Positions 11,075-22,752 of a stretch of 64,000 nt of DNA are shown here, in pieces (position 1 is the first letter of the stretch; each line of letters starts with the position of its first letter). A model generated the notes under the pieces. That model saw only the letters and a program-made list of their open reading frames with translations. It was not told where the DNA came from and made no database searches. The translations under genes and the position numbers were made by a program. Location: assembly GCA_964036195.1 (NCBI GenBank), contig OZ038450.1:27778794-27842793 (forward strand), read 5' to 3'. The DNA is from Sphaerolaimus hirsutus (taxonomy: Eukaryota > Nematoda > Chromadorea > Monhysterida > Sphaerolaimidae).

Positions 11075-11468
11075 CAATGGCATGTGCGGAAAAATACGTC
11101 CGCCGCGTGAATTATCGAATTCGCGTGCAGACATATATAAATACAAAAACGTAAATATATAAACTTCACCACGAATTCTCTTCTCCACATGAGTAAATTT
11201 TCTGGGTGTTTTTCAAAATCGCATTTAACCACATAACATTCCAGCTTTTTAGCATATGTATAAATCCGGGAAAGTAATCTAACCTGACATTTTGAATGTT
11301 TGAACCCTGACATTTTGAATGTTCTATACCAAAATAAATATTCTAAAGACAATTTTCGTATTTACTTTCACTGTGATTTACTTATAGACTATACTATTAC
11401 TTTTGGATAAGTCTGCACGCGTATTTCATAATTCACGCCGCGGATGTATTTTTCCGTACACGCCATTG
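11075..11468. mobile_element. MITE with about 55-bp TIR (CAATGGCATGTGCGGAAAAA)
   Basis: The left end CAATGGCATGTGCGGAAAAA and the right end TTTTTCCGTACACGCCATTG are inverted. Further matching blocks are CGCGTGAATTAT and CGCGTGCAGAC. It is non-coding. Confidence 0.65.
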
Positions 11469-11999
11469 GCGTAGGTGTAGGCGTGTGATAGTGTGTGTAG
11501 GCACATTGTATCCATTTACCTTTATATGCAAATGATGTGTTCCAGTGGTGCGGTCGCTAATCATTGTAAAGTTTCAAATATTAATTATAAAGTGGCAAAT
11601 TTTCTGTCGGGAAACTTACTAAAGGGAGAAGAGACATCGAGAAATATTGGTAAAACTGTGAAAAATTGGCTGGACCCAACCCTAAATGCTTTTTGAATTT
11701 GACAGCTACATTTTTGGGTGGCAAAAATTTCCGATGTTTGATTTTAAGCTAAGCTTTAGGTCCCCAAGCTTTAGGTGTTCAGACTAGGGATGGCACATGT
11801 TTAAATAAAAAAACGCTTTTAAAAAAACAGAAGCATCGAAACCTTCGAAGTTCAGTTTAAAATAAAAAAGGGGTGTGCAACTTTTACCCTCAAAATACTG
11901 GGGTGCGTTCTGTACATGGGTGCGTTTTGTACAAGGGAACTCAAGTTCATGTACGTTCACGTGTGGTATTTGTCATGTACGTTCACGTTACACTCAACT

Positions 12000-12114
12000 T
12001 TAGGGGGGGGGTATTTCAAGGGGGGGTTTATTATTTCCAAAGCCGAAATTTAGGGGGGGTATTTCGAGGGGGGGTTAATTCAAGGGGGGGGATAATTCGA
12101 GGTAATACGGTAAT
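12000..12114 (+). mobile_element. Fragment of the CCGTATTTCCTCGAAATAC family
   Basis: G-run words (GGGGGGGTATTTC, GGGGGTTAATTCA) end in ATTCGAGGTAATACGGTA, the right-hand terminus of the family. The left terminus is missing. Confidence 0.5.
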
Positions 12115-12364
12115 TACACTATTGGGGCATCTGTTGGGCCATGGGAATGTGTTTGATATTTCCTTTAATTTATTGTGATGCAAGAACACTGCTTGCATCA
12201 GATCAAAAATATTTATTGACGCGTGGCACAATTATGCATGCGTCTGTTAGGCCTAGCGGCATCCATTATCGATTGATTCCATGGTTAAACGAAGAACATT
12301 GCATGCAACTTCGCAATTCAATTTTTCGGCCATTTCTCAGCCAATTTTCACCAATGAACACTTA

Positions 12365-12640
12365 ACATGATCAGAATCACATGGAAATTGCATTTTTATG
12401 TTCAGATTATTAAGAATTTGGTAAACTCATGGTAATCATGACAGACAAATCGCCAATATACTACAGACAAAACGCAAATGCAACACAGACAAAACACCAA
12501 TGGATCACAGACAAAACATCAATGCAACACAGACAAAATGTGAATGCAACACAGAAAAAACGCAAATGCAACACAGACAAAATACCAATGTGGCCACACA
12601 AGCTGGTTTTCAATGTTCCTTTTTGAAAACTCTTCTGGGC
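12365..12640. repeat. Left arm of a 4.6-kb inverted repeat, with CAACACAGACAAAACGC tandem array
   Basis: About 270 bp is inverted at 16743-16970. Both arms contain AATCACATGGA, a block ending TTGGTAAACTCATGGTAATC, ACAGACAAATCGCC, and ACAAGCTGGTTTTCAA. Within this arm, 12441-12600 is a tandem array of a unit of about 24 bp (CAACACAGACAAAACGCAAA) in seven or so variant copies. The right arm has a reduced array. Confidence 0.7.
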
Positions 12641-13408
12641 GCTTTACAAAAGTGTGCAATTTGCACTTTTATTTTTCAATAAGTGAAAGCATATGTGAAT
12701 ATTGGTTTCAGCAAGTCACATTTGCCATTCAAAGTTCACATTTGCAGAACATTTTTGAAAACTGTACGGCGATGCGCCAACATAATACTCTGAAGACAAT
12801 TTTGAAAACTTAAAATTGAAAAATGTAGTTTTCAAAAATGTACATTACAGTTTTCAAATTTGCAGAACATAAGTGAAAAGTGAGCGTGGACGTTGATGTA
12901 CGTCGCTGTACGTCGCTGTATGTGCCAGTTTTCAATATCTGTGCAACATATGTGAAAATGTGTTGCTGTACACACCAAAAGTAGCAAAATTGTCACCAGG
13001 CATCAGTAGTTTACAGATTTTCGCCAACTTACTCCAAAATCCTTTAAAAAACACTGGATGGATGGGTTAATGTAAAATTAAGAGTGTACATGCAGTATTT
13101 TATGCTGCATGTAATGATGGGATTCATATAAAATAAAATAATTTTTTTTTTAAACGTCATTGTGGCGACGTTTCAGGTGACAACTGCATATGTCACCTGT
13201 TTCCATAAGTTATTACCAATCTTGAAAAGTACTTGTAACATGACAGAATTTATAAATTTATCTAATTTATCTATTAAATTAGATAAATAAATGTAACAAC
13301 AACACATAATATGGGACTTGGTACTACTGTTAATTAAATCAATCTTCCTGAAACTTGTGTGTACCATGCAATTATTAGTAATTATCTTGCATTAAAATAT
13401 ATAATATA

Positions 13409-13959
13409 GGGTGGCCCACGTTAAGCGCACGGTTTCAATTGGCTCCCAACAAGTCAATTTTGAATGAAAACTGCTCGAATTTGGTATGATGGTAGATAAA
13501 TGTACCCCATTTGTTGTGTTAAGTGCACGGTTCCACATCACAAAAATTCATGTTGGAACGTGAAGCAAAGTGTAATACGTGTTTGAGCGTGGCGCGTTCA
13601 GGCAATTGCCTACCAAAGCACCAATTATTCATAAAAATAGCCCAAATTTGGCATGACAGTAGATAAATGTACCCTATTTAGTATGTTAAGCACATACATA
13701 AATATCACTAAATTTCCACATTTATCACATCGTATGCATAACAACGTTATTCCACAGGACCATCTACAATGGGACACATTCAAAAACATAAATATGAAAC
13801 TCTTTCACGTTCTGACACGAAATCTATTGATATGAAACCGTGCACTTAACACAACAAATGTGGTACATTTATTTACCCCCATACCAAATTCGAGCAGTTT
13901 TCATTCAAATTTGATGTGTTGGGGGCCAATCAATACCATGCTCCTGACGTGGGCCACCC
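13409..13959. mobile_element. Foldback MITE, TIR GGGTGGCCCACGT
   Basis: The ends GGGTGGCCCACGT and ACGTGGGCCACCC are inverted, and the arms match over more than 120 bp, including CGAATTTGGTATGATGGTAG and TTGTGTTAAGTGCACGGTT. A (TA)n run at 13962-13995 follows the right end. It is non-coding. Confidence 0.75.
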
Positions 13960-13960
13960 G

Positions 13961-14000
<40 letters not shown>

Positions 14001-14330
14001 TCATTTCATTTATTGATAAATATTTGTGAAAGTGATTTATACATGCAGTTAGGTTGGCGCTCTGTACGATGGGCTAAATGAAATTTCAGATGCAAATCAC
14101 AGGGATGAAATGTGAGATGCCCAGGCCATCACAGAGAAACTGAAAGACTGGTTTAGATGTACTCATGGCAGACTTAGATACTGCTCAATGGCCAGTCATT
14201 GGTGAATTAATCCAGTATGTCCAACTGCTTGCACAATCTTTGGGTCAATACCAGATCAACACTTCAAGGTGACCAAACAACTAAACAGTATCTGGCCAGG
14301 TGCCAAACCTGATTTTATGCATATTACATA

Positions 14331-14795
14331 CCGTATTTCCTCGAAATACCCCCCGGGGGGTGATTGTTTCATAGTGGTCCCGAGAGGGGGGGGGGGGTTA
14401 AACGAGGGGGGGGGGTATTTCAAGGGGGGTATTTCGAGGGGGGGTATTATTTCACAAGAAAATTGTTGAAAACCAAGTACAAAATTGTTGTCTGAAACAT
14501 ACGCAGATGTCAAAAAATGCAACAAAAACCGCCATTTATAAGGTTCTTAGACTAATATTAGTAGGTAGATGGTAAAAACACTGTTCTAACGTGATGCCGA
14601 CATTGTTTTCACGTGTGTTCTGCACTACGCAGAACACAAACTGCAGTATTTGGCATGTACGTTCTCTTTACACTCAATCTGGGGGGGGGTATTTCGAGGG
14701 GGGGGTGATTGTTTCATAGTGGTCTCAAGAGGGGGGGGGGGGTCAAACGAGGGGGGGGGGTATTTTGAGGGGGGGGGGATTTCGAGGAAATACGG
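14331..14795. mobile_element. Complete MITE, TIR CCGTATTTCCTCGAAAT, TA duplication
   Basis: CCGTATTTCC at 14331 and GGAAATACGG ending 14795 are inverted, with TA on both sides (14329-14330 and 14796-14797), the pattern of Tc1/mariner-related MITEs. Both subterminal parts are G-run words (GGGGGGTATTTCGAGGGG). The middle, 14456-14680, is ordinary AT-rich sequence. Confidence 0.7.
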
Positions 14796-15880
14796 TATGT
14801 CTTATTTTGTGCACTTCCACCTTGCATCACATTTACTAAGCTGAGTTTTCCTGCACAGCTCTAGATTTTCTTGCTTCATTGCATCGCTTCACAGCTGCAC
14901 TGCTTGGCTCAGCTGAACTGGAGTTTTTGGTGTTTTTGCTGCAGGCTGGAGTTGTAATGGCCTCCACTGGGTGCTTGGCAGTAAATTTATACCCTTTGTA
15001 CTGACACTTGGAAGTTGTGCACATACAGTAAATAATTTTGAAAAAATCTCTGGAAACATAAAAAGACTAAGTGATTTTTCCAAACCTTTTTTTGCATCTT
15101 TACTTTTCTTTTACAAGACTTTCACTCAATTCCTCAATTCCATGGATAGATCCAGAAAACTTTTGAGTTTTCAAAAAGGTTCATGTTTATGTTAAATTTC
15201 ATGACAGATTTTAATATGAAATGAAAACATTTCTGAAAACAATACAATAAAATTGTTCTTATTTATTTGTGCTAGTGTATTGAATGTAAAACTGTCGCAG
15301 TTAGTGTTCACTTGTTCATTTTTTTGGCTTTCATTTACATACAAAATCACGCTGTTTGAATTACACTTGTGATTTTTAAAAAAATTATAAAGTTGATTGT
15401 ATAAAAATATCATTATTTGTTTTGCGGAAATGTTATTGAATTCAGTTTTTTTTTATGTGAAAAAATAAGGGCTTTTTACTGTGATAATGCGATAATTACA
15501 GATACAGGGATGTAATTTAAAAAAATTATTTAATGTTTTGAGCATCACAACAATTTCTCCATCATCTTTGAACTTCTATCACAAAACATGGTATCAAATG
15601 AAAGAGAAAACAAATTAATTTAAAAAAAGTATCACAGCGCTAAAAATATACAATACAGTCCCAAAAATCAAGCATAAGTTTCTGCATCACATACAGCTTA
15701 CAGCTTGTCCTACAAATGCATACTTATTCCACAAAAAATATATTGTCTGCAGCATTTTACTGGAGTTTTCAAATATGTGTTCTACCGACAGAAAAATATT
15801 AAAAAAACAAAGATGACGGCTGTTTTGCTGATTACACAGAGTGTTTAAATGAATTTGAAAACTAAATAATGGGTTTTCAC
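14796..15880. other. AT-rich sequence without genes
   Basis: I see no credible coding region. Short open frames on both strands are fragmentary and lack domains. Confidence 0.5.
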
Positions 15881-16751
15881 TAGGGTGTCAAAAAATTTTT
15901 TTTACGGAAAACGGAAAACGGAAAGGTAAAAATTTTCACTTTACGGAAAACGGAAAGGTAAAAAAAAATTTCTGACGGAAAACGGAAAGGTAGACAAATT
16001 TCACTCAGCGGAAAACAGAAAACAGAAAGGTAAAAAAATTTAATCAGCCGGAAAACGGAAAATGGAAAAATGAAATGCCGGAAAACGGAAAACGGAAAGC
16101 AAAATTTTCACAGAAATGGAAAAAAATAAAGTGAAGTTTGCACGGAAATGGACAAATTTGCATGCAGGTTTGCCTGTTTGGCTTTGATTGTGGTAGCTGT
16201 ACATTCTGCAACTATGGATCATGCCAGTAACTTCACTTGTAGTTCAAGCTTGACTGAACCAACAAAAAATCATCAAAAAGTAGCAAAAAAACACTACAAC
16301 CACAATAAAGTTGGAGTAGATGTGGGTCGACACGGGGGCCTCGGATAATCATAAAAAGGTAAGAGATACAACAGAGTTTACAAGTTTCACATATCTGAAG
16401 TTAGAAAAACCAATTGAACAATGTTTGCATGGGAAAACAGAAAATCTGATACACAAATGAGTTTCCTCAATCAAATGAACCGAGCCAGAAAATGGTAAAA
16501 TGGCCTGGAAAAATGAAACGGAAAGTTAAAAAAAAATTTCAGCCGGAAAACGGAAAAATGGGCCGGAAAAACGGAAACGGAATAGTAAAAATAATTCAGC
16601 TGCCGGAAAACAGAAAACAGAAAGGTTAAAAATTTTCAGCTGCCGGAAAACGGAAAGGTAAACAAATTTCAGCTGCCGGAAAACGGAAAGGTAAAAAATT
16701 TTCCTGCAGAAAGGCAGAAACGGAAAACGGAAACAGAAATTTGACACCCTA
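15881..16751 (+). mobile_element. Complete hAT-like composite (TAGGGTGTCA family, copy 3)
   Basis: TAGGGTGTCA at 15881 and TGACACCCTA ending 16751 are perfect inverted termini. GTTTTCAC is duplicated exactly on both sides (15873-15880 and 16752-16759). This is the copy that defines the family as hAT-like. CGGAAAACGG word arrays lie inside both ends (about 15905-16110 and 16545-16735). Between them, 16163-16470 holds the upstream end of the captured BEL/Pao pol fragment, matching the copy at 53560-53707, with the remainder deleted. The element is 871 bp and non-autonomous. Confidence 0.9.
16163..16300 (+). pseudogene. BEL/Pao pol remnant inside the composite
   Basis: The frame reads ...VVAVHSATMDHASNFTCSSS..., matching the linker before the RT in the copy at 53303-53707. 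It breaks off after ...NHQKVA. This is a fragment without function. Confidence 0.7.
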
Positions 16752-16970
16752 GTTTTCACAGAGGGAACCTTGAAAACCAGCTTGTGTGGTGCCAATGGAT
16801 CACAGACAAAATGCTTTGGCATTTTGCTGTGTTGCATTGGTGTTTTGTCTGTGTTGCATCGCGTCTTGTCTGTTGTATATTGGCGATTTGTCTGTCATGA
16901 TTACCATGAGTTTACCAAATTCTTAATAATCTGAACATAAAAATGCAATCTCCATGTGATTCATCATGAT
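16743..16970. repeat. Right arm of the inverted repeat paired with 12365-12640
   Basis: This is the inverse copy of the left arm. The composite at 15881-16751 inserted at the inner edge of this arm, since its target duplication GTTTTCAC is part of the arm. Confidence 0.65.
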
Positions 16971-17049
16971 TCATGTCTGAATGATTTTAAGCAAACTGCG
17001 ACCAATATATACATAATGTACTCTGCATACATCATGTACATAATTCCAG

Positions 17050-17163
17050 ATGGGGGGTATTTTGAGGGGGGGGGTTATTTTTTCCCCAGCCCAAAAACAC
17101 CTGGGGGTATTTCGAGGGGGGGGGGTTAATGCAAGGGGGGGTTGGTAAATCAAGGAAATACGG
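17050..17163 (+). mobile_element. Fragment of the CCGTATTTCCTCGAAATAC family
   Basis: G-run words lead to AAGGAAATACGGTAC at the right end. The left terminus is not recognisable. Confidence 0.45.
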
Positions 17164-17387
17164 TACATTTACTGTATTTATGTGCGTAGACAATAGTGAC
17201 TATGTGAGCAAAAAATATTTGAGCATCATTAGCAACCATTCTAATTGCTTCATAAAGTGATCGCCACATCATTTTGATCATTATAAATGCCCAACCATCA
17301 AAACCGGTAAAGAATTCATGGAAATATGCAGTTCTGAAGGCGCGGCTTCTTATAAAATACCCGATAATTACTACGGAAATTTCAGCC

Positions 17388-17462
17388 CGGTGTGGTGCCT
17401 TCCGGTGCTCTAAGGTGCCGGTGCTATTTTTTCAGAATGGCACCGGTGCCGGTGCGGTGCGC
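17388..17462. repeat. GGTGCCGGTGC word array
   Basis: GTGGTGCC, CCGGTGC and GGTGCCGGTGC words recur. The inverse words GGCACCGGCACC are found at 35320-35500. It is probably the subterminal array of another small element family. Confidence 0.45.
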
Positions 17463-17469
17463 TAAATGT

Positions 17470-18627
17470 TTATACAAACGTTATCGGTACATTGATCAGC
17501 AAAATTTTAAGTTCACATTTAGGACGTTGCCCTGCATTCACGCAGCGTCATACCGTATCTCCTTGAATAACTCCTCTCGGAAAGTATTTTTTCGTCGGAC
17601 TTTTTAGGGGTATGGGACTTCATTTACGAGGGGGAATCATTGGGAATCACGGGGAAAAATCGCATTAGGGAATTATTTTTTGAGCACGCTTTATCAACAA
17701 AATATGTTTTACCTACTAACAAAATAACGTAACGTAACGTAATTTGTTAAAATTGTACACAGCAGATTTAATACATGCCTAAGTTGAAAAGTTCTCATAT
17801 CCAAGACTCAGCGTGAACTGGCAACTTTTCCTGGACATATAGATTTTTTCAATGGATTTTTACGTCGAAATTGTGGACAACGTAACATTTTTCTTCGACA
17901 CGAAAACATTGAAAAATCTATATTGAGCATCGAACAATTTAGAGATGGATTTGTACTTTGTCCATGACAGATTGGGGAGCTGTACAGGCAGACACTTTTA
18001 TGTAATCAATTTTGCGGTGTTATACATTTAAATTTTATGCCGAGCTTAAAGGTAATTATTTCGAATACAGTTAATCTGTCTGCAAAAAGAAGATAAGAAA
18101 CGCTAGAAAAGGCCCACGCCTTCGCGAGAATGCTAAAAAATCGAAGGCAATTCATATTCATGCACATATGCAAATCCAAATAGAATTCAAACAAAAAAAA
18201 ACGAACAAATTATGTATGCCTCAACAGATTTACAAGAAAAACACGATCGGCACACACTCGCTACTCAGTAATGATGGCAAACAAAAATATGAATAATTAT
18301 TTAACCATCAAAAAGCATTTAAACATCTGTTTCTTTCAACAAAAAAGTCCGAAAAATTATGAATCAGAACATTGTTTTTGAATTTAAGGTATTTTTGGTT
18401 GTAAATATATGTGCATTGGAAACAAAAAAATAAGTCACCAATTTCTCATCCAGATAATGGTGGGAAATATAAAAAGGTGAAATCTGTCTCTCGGGACAGT
18501 TTGACAGCCCTCATGAAATGTATTGAAAAGGGTGCAGAAAAGTGAAAAAATTGAATACCTATATAGCAGTGTTGCAAAAATGTATTTACATTTACCTGAA
18601 ATACACGAGTATTCCAGTATTTATACT
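17470..18627. other. Unassigned AT-rich sequence
   Basis: A weak inverted pair lies at 17846-17925 (AGATTTTTTCAATG / CATTGAAAAATCT), and an AACGTAACGTAACGTAA repeat lies near 17726. No gene was recognised. Confidence 0.4.
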
Positions 18628-19115
18628 TAAACACCTTCCCGGACAAGTTCACCACCCATTTTTTATTTCACTTCTATTGCAATATATCCGTCCATGGGGG
18701 TGTGAAAAAGCCGAAACTTTGTATATATAAAGATGTAAGACACCTCTACTCCCCAACAATGGGGGAGGTGCGGCGACTCACTACAGGGTGGGTCGCCCTA
18801 TATGCAACAATTTTTTTGGCGTTTTTGGTGTCCCAAACAAGTTCACCACCCACGTGATTGGCTACACTACGAGAGCCATATCTCCAGCTGTGATGGCGGT
18901 ATAAAGCTGAAATTTGGGGGATGTCTTGCCAACAACCCCCTTCACGATCCACCAGTGGGGCGGCTGCCAACGACCCACTAAAGCATGGGTCACTGCATAT
19001 AAAGTTGACCATTTTCTAAAAACAGCACAAGTGTCCCAAAACAAGTTTATCACCCAACTGCATTGAAAAAATGTTGCAACAACATACCTAATATAAAACT
19101 GAATCGGGTTGGAAC

Positions 19116-21068
19116 CAGGCTGTCCGCGAGATTTAGGTTATTTTGGTATACCACGTAACACGCTTATAGTTCCATCTGTTCCCCCGTGCTAACACGTTTT
19201 TTTGTTTATTACATAAAAAGAGGTCACCTGGAAATCGATAGCTTACCCGTCTAACGCGCAAATGAGCGCGTGCGAAGAAAATCGATGTTTTAATAACACG
19301 CAACAGGGCGGGTCATATGTATTTGTTTACCTCGTTATTAGAAGCCACACGCGTTATAGAAAAACGTATCCCCCATCCATTTATTTGAAAAAAACAGAAA
19401 AGCGTGGTATACCAAGGTTATATACCACGTATTCTGTATTTGGGGGTGAGTAGAAAATATTTTACATATACTTTGAAAAAAAGTTCAGTATTTATAACAA
19501 CTGTGCCCCCATGACCTGCTGCTGTGAACTGACTGCATTTTATTGAGTGATTATGGTGTGCAAAGCATGTGAAAAACTGTGCACATGAAATTGTTACTAA
19601 TCTACTAATTGGTGCACTGAGTTTATTAATTATTTTGTCACAGTGCATTTCTAATTGCCAGATAAGTGTAATTATCCCCCATGACTTGCTGCTGTGAACT
19701 ACATTCAATTGAGTGATTAAGGTGATCAAAGCATGTGAAAAAATGTGTACATGAAATTGTTACTAATGTACTAATTGGTGCATAATTAATTAATAATTAA
19801 ATAATTAATTTGTTACAGTAATTAATTGAGTTAAAAAATTAATTTATACAGTGCATTTCTTATTGCCAGATAAGTGGCAATTATCACCCCATAATGCTGT
19901 GAACTACATTTAATTGAGCGAGCAGGGTGATCAAACCATGAGAAAAAATGTGTACATGAAATTGTACTAATTTACAAATTTGTGCAAATTTGTCAAATGT
20001 AAGATAAGGAAATCGAAATGTCAACGATAAGGGAATCGGCTGTGCGCTTGCATTATTGTGGAGCGCCAGGCGCCGATAAATATTTTTGATGTGATGCGAG
20101 CGTTTTTCTTGCATCACATTAGATAAAACATGTGGCCGACAAGTTTTTATCGGTCATAGGGGATTTGACTGATCGGCTCAGTGCTGGTATCTGCTTTTCA
20201 CGGCGCCACTTAGCAAACAAAAAATTCGGTGCCTCGCACTTCACAGGGCAAGCGCCGCCAGCATGAACAGGCAGTTTCTAATTGACTTGCGGCGGCAGAA
20301 AATCATTCAAAAAATCTGAATGAAAAATCAAATATTATTGTTCAAATCAAATGTTTTGTCATGAATGATGCGAATGGGTGAATTTGGAAAAATTGTAATA
20401 CTGGAAAAATTTCAGTACAGTTTTTATCTCAAAAAAGTTGCAAAAATATTGGTGTCAATCAAAAACCTGTTCAGCATTTTATGCACATTGTATTTAAATT
20501 GTATTTTATTACCCTGAACCGAAACTTTGATCATTTTAGAACCGAAAGAACCGAACCGGAACCAAGTTAAAGAACCGAACCGAGAACCGGAACCGAAAAT
20601 TTTCAGGAACCGAGAACCGATACCCGAACCGAAATGTTTTGGAACCGAGAACCGGAACCGAAAATTTTGAAATTCCCAACCCTAACCAGAGTTGTTAAAA
20701 GTACTGAACTTTTTCAAAGTATACATAAACGTAAAGTATTTTTTTACTTACCCCCTGAGTACAAAACACATAAAGTAATTTTTGTTACTTTTACTAAGTT
20801 ATCACCCGCTCTAACCCGCGAAAGATATTTTCTTCGGGTTATGACAAATAATGTAACACGATTTGTTCCAAATGATGTGTGTTAGTGAAAAAAGTACCGC
20901 GCTAAATGATTGACCCCTATTACGCGCGCGCCTGCTTAACCCGTAGTGTGCGTGTTAGAGCATAAACAAATACGCGCAACTAATACTGGTGCGCGTTATA
21001 AAAAATGCTGTTCGCGTGGCGGTATACCACGTGCATATAACACGGGGTATACTTTCACGGACAGCCTG
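19116..21068. mobile_element. hAT-like element, TIR CAGGCTGTCCG, 8-bp duplication GTTGGAAC
   Basis: CAGGCTGTCCG at 19116 and CGGACAGCCTG ending 21068 are inverted. GTTGGAAC flanks both ends exactly (19108-19115 and 21069-21076). The subterminal regions share inverted GGTATACCACGT words. Inside are three tandem copies of a unit of about 180 bp (19500-20000) and an array of GAACCGAGAACCG words (20515-20690). It shares its TIR with the 5.4-kb element at 55382-60779. No transposase ORF. Confidence 0.85.
19500..20000 (+). repeat. About 180-bp unit repeated three times
   Basis: CCCCCATGACCTGCTGCTGTGAACT, shortened here to its start CCCCCATGAC, begins each of the first two copies at about 19505 and 19676. 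The third begins at about 19884 with ACCCCATAATGCTGTGAAC. Each continues with GTGTACATGAAATTGTTACT-type sequence. Confidence 0.65.
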
Positions 21069-21089
21069 GTTGGAACACCTCTTTCAGCC

Positions 21090-21540
21090 AAAAAAAATTT
21101 TTTTCAGTAGGGCACCCACCCTGTCCCATAAACGGTAGAATGAAAATTTCACTTTAAACCATTTTTTTTGTTTCAAACTTACAAAGTTGGTTTACAGAGT
21201 TCACTAGAGAATGGTCTAAGGTTCAAAGTTATGTAAACAACATAACCTCTAAAATGCCTCCATAACGAAATTTACTTGGGGTGAATTCTATGAAGTCAAA
21301 ATGATGTCATTTCAGGAACAAAATCTGACACAATTTTCACTTTTTCATTCACCCCAAGTAAATTTCCTTATGGAGGCATTTTAGAGGTTATGTTGTTTAC
21401 ATAACTTTGAACCTTAGACCCTCCCCTAGTGAACTTTGTAAACCAACTTTTGAAGTGTGATACAAAAAATTGGTTTAAAGTGAAATTTTCAGTCTGCTGT
21501 TTATGGGACAGGGTGGGTGCCCTACTGAAAAAAAATTTTA
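21090..21540. mobile_element. Foldback MITE, TIR TTTTTTTCAGTAGGGCACCC
   Basis: The arms of about 200 bp are inverted. They share GTAGGGCACCCACCCTGTCC, TTTACTTGGGGTGAAT and GAGGTTATGTTGTTTACATA. The spacer is about 50 bases. It is non-coding. Confidence 0.75.
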
Positions 21541-22567
21541 TGAGCAGGACTAGGGTTCAAATCTTATTCAATTTTATATCAGGTATGTTCTGACAACATT
21601 TTTTTGTAATGCAGTTGAATGGCAAAATTGTTTGGGACACTTGGGCTGTTCTTAAAAAAATTGTCACCTTTATATGCAGTGACCCATGCTTTAGTGGGTC
21701 GTCGGCAGCCGCCCCACTGGTGTATTGTGAGGGGGTTGTTGGCAAGACATCCCCCAAATTTCAGCTTTCTACCGCCCTCACAGCTGGAGATATAGCCTTC
21801 AAAGTGTAGCTAATCAAGTGGGTGGTGAACTTGCTTGGGACAACAAAAACGCCACAAAAAATTGTTGCATATAGGGCAACCCACCCTGTAGTGAGTCGCC
21901 GACCCTCCCCCCATTGTTGGGGTGTAAGGGGGTCTTACAACTTTATATATACAAAGTTTCAGCCTTATAACTCCCCCATGGACGGAGATATTGCGTGAGA
22001 AGTGAAATATAAAAAATGGGTGGTGAACTTGTCCGGGAAGGTGTTTACATTTACATTTACATTTTCCAAAAATACTATTACAATTTGTTAAATTTCCTGG
22101 CCAATTTTCCAAGGTACCAGAGAATACTTAACAAGCTTCACTTGCATAATTTCACCTGAGAATCTATCAAATGGAGTGAGGGAAAAAGCTTCTTCCATCT
22201 CTAAATACTAAATATAGTATAGAACATCCCTTCTGACAAATGTATTGAAGCCAGTTGAGAAGAGACATTGAATGTATTTATCATAAATATATACCTACTG
22301 TGTTTATTGAAATATTACAGCTTATAAACTGGTGGCACATTTAAATGAGAAATCAGGTACCTCATTTTTCATAACAATCTCACAGGGAAACGTGCAGCCC
22401 AATATGGCTGCCATTTGTTGTGGGGGTGCCCACAACATTTGCCTACATAAATGTCAAGTGGCACCCCATGGCACCCCCCTGTTCTGCTGCTACAGATAAA
22501 TGAAAAAAATTTGCCAATTTTTTCCTGGAAAATATAAATGAGAATTTTCAAAAAAAACACACAAAAT

Positions 22568-22697
22568 ATGGCTGCGGTAAAGTGTGCAGCCTTTTTTTGG
22601 TGTGCTGACAACACAAGTGATGAATACACTTGTGTTGGTGCTTTTTCAAAAAATAAAAATTCCTTGTGGCTTGCCCAAAGCCATCGTTTGACCCACC
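22568..22697 (+). CDS. Possible first exon with weak THAP-like pattern
   Basis: ATG at 22568 opens MAAVKCAAFFWCADNTSDEY, and the frame runs to a consensus donor (CCG|GTAAGT) at 22697/22698. The cysteines near the start, then F-x-K and LWL followed by basic residues, faintly recall the start of a THAP zinc finger. The usual spacing is not met and no later C-x2-H is visible. A diverged partial copy (MAAICCGGAHN) lies upstream at about 22402. The BEL/Pao element begins 55 bp after the donor, so any downstream exon would be displaced by 12 kb. This is a speculative call. Confidence 0.25.
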
Positions 22698-22752
22698 GGT
22701 AAGTAGGGGGTATATTTTGACCCCCAGCCCACTCCCCCACACAAAAATTACC

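Larger units (their letters stand above)
18628..22047. mobile_element. Long-TIR element (about 480-bp arms) with nested insertions
   Basis: The left arm 18628-19105 (TAAACACCTTCCCGGACAAG...) is inverted at about 21562-22047 (...CTTGTCCGGGAAGGTGTTTA). Shared landmarks are ACAGGGTGGGTCGCCC, GGGGGATGTCTTGCCAACA and ACCCACTAAAGCATGGGTCA. The interior now holds a hAT-like element (19116-21068) and a foldback (21090-21540), so the original was an almost pure foldback element. No transposase. Confidence 0.75.

Noticed and set aside
12441..12600. CRISPR-like spaced repeats (also the GCATAATCCAAGCA arrays at 37755-38418)
   Set aside because: The units are degenerate, the spacing is irregular with no unique spacers, and the genome is animal.
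14158..14260. Short protein-like frame starting MADLDTAQWPVIGELI
   Set aside because: About 35 codons with no clear splice site or homologue. Too little to call.
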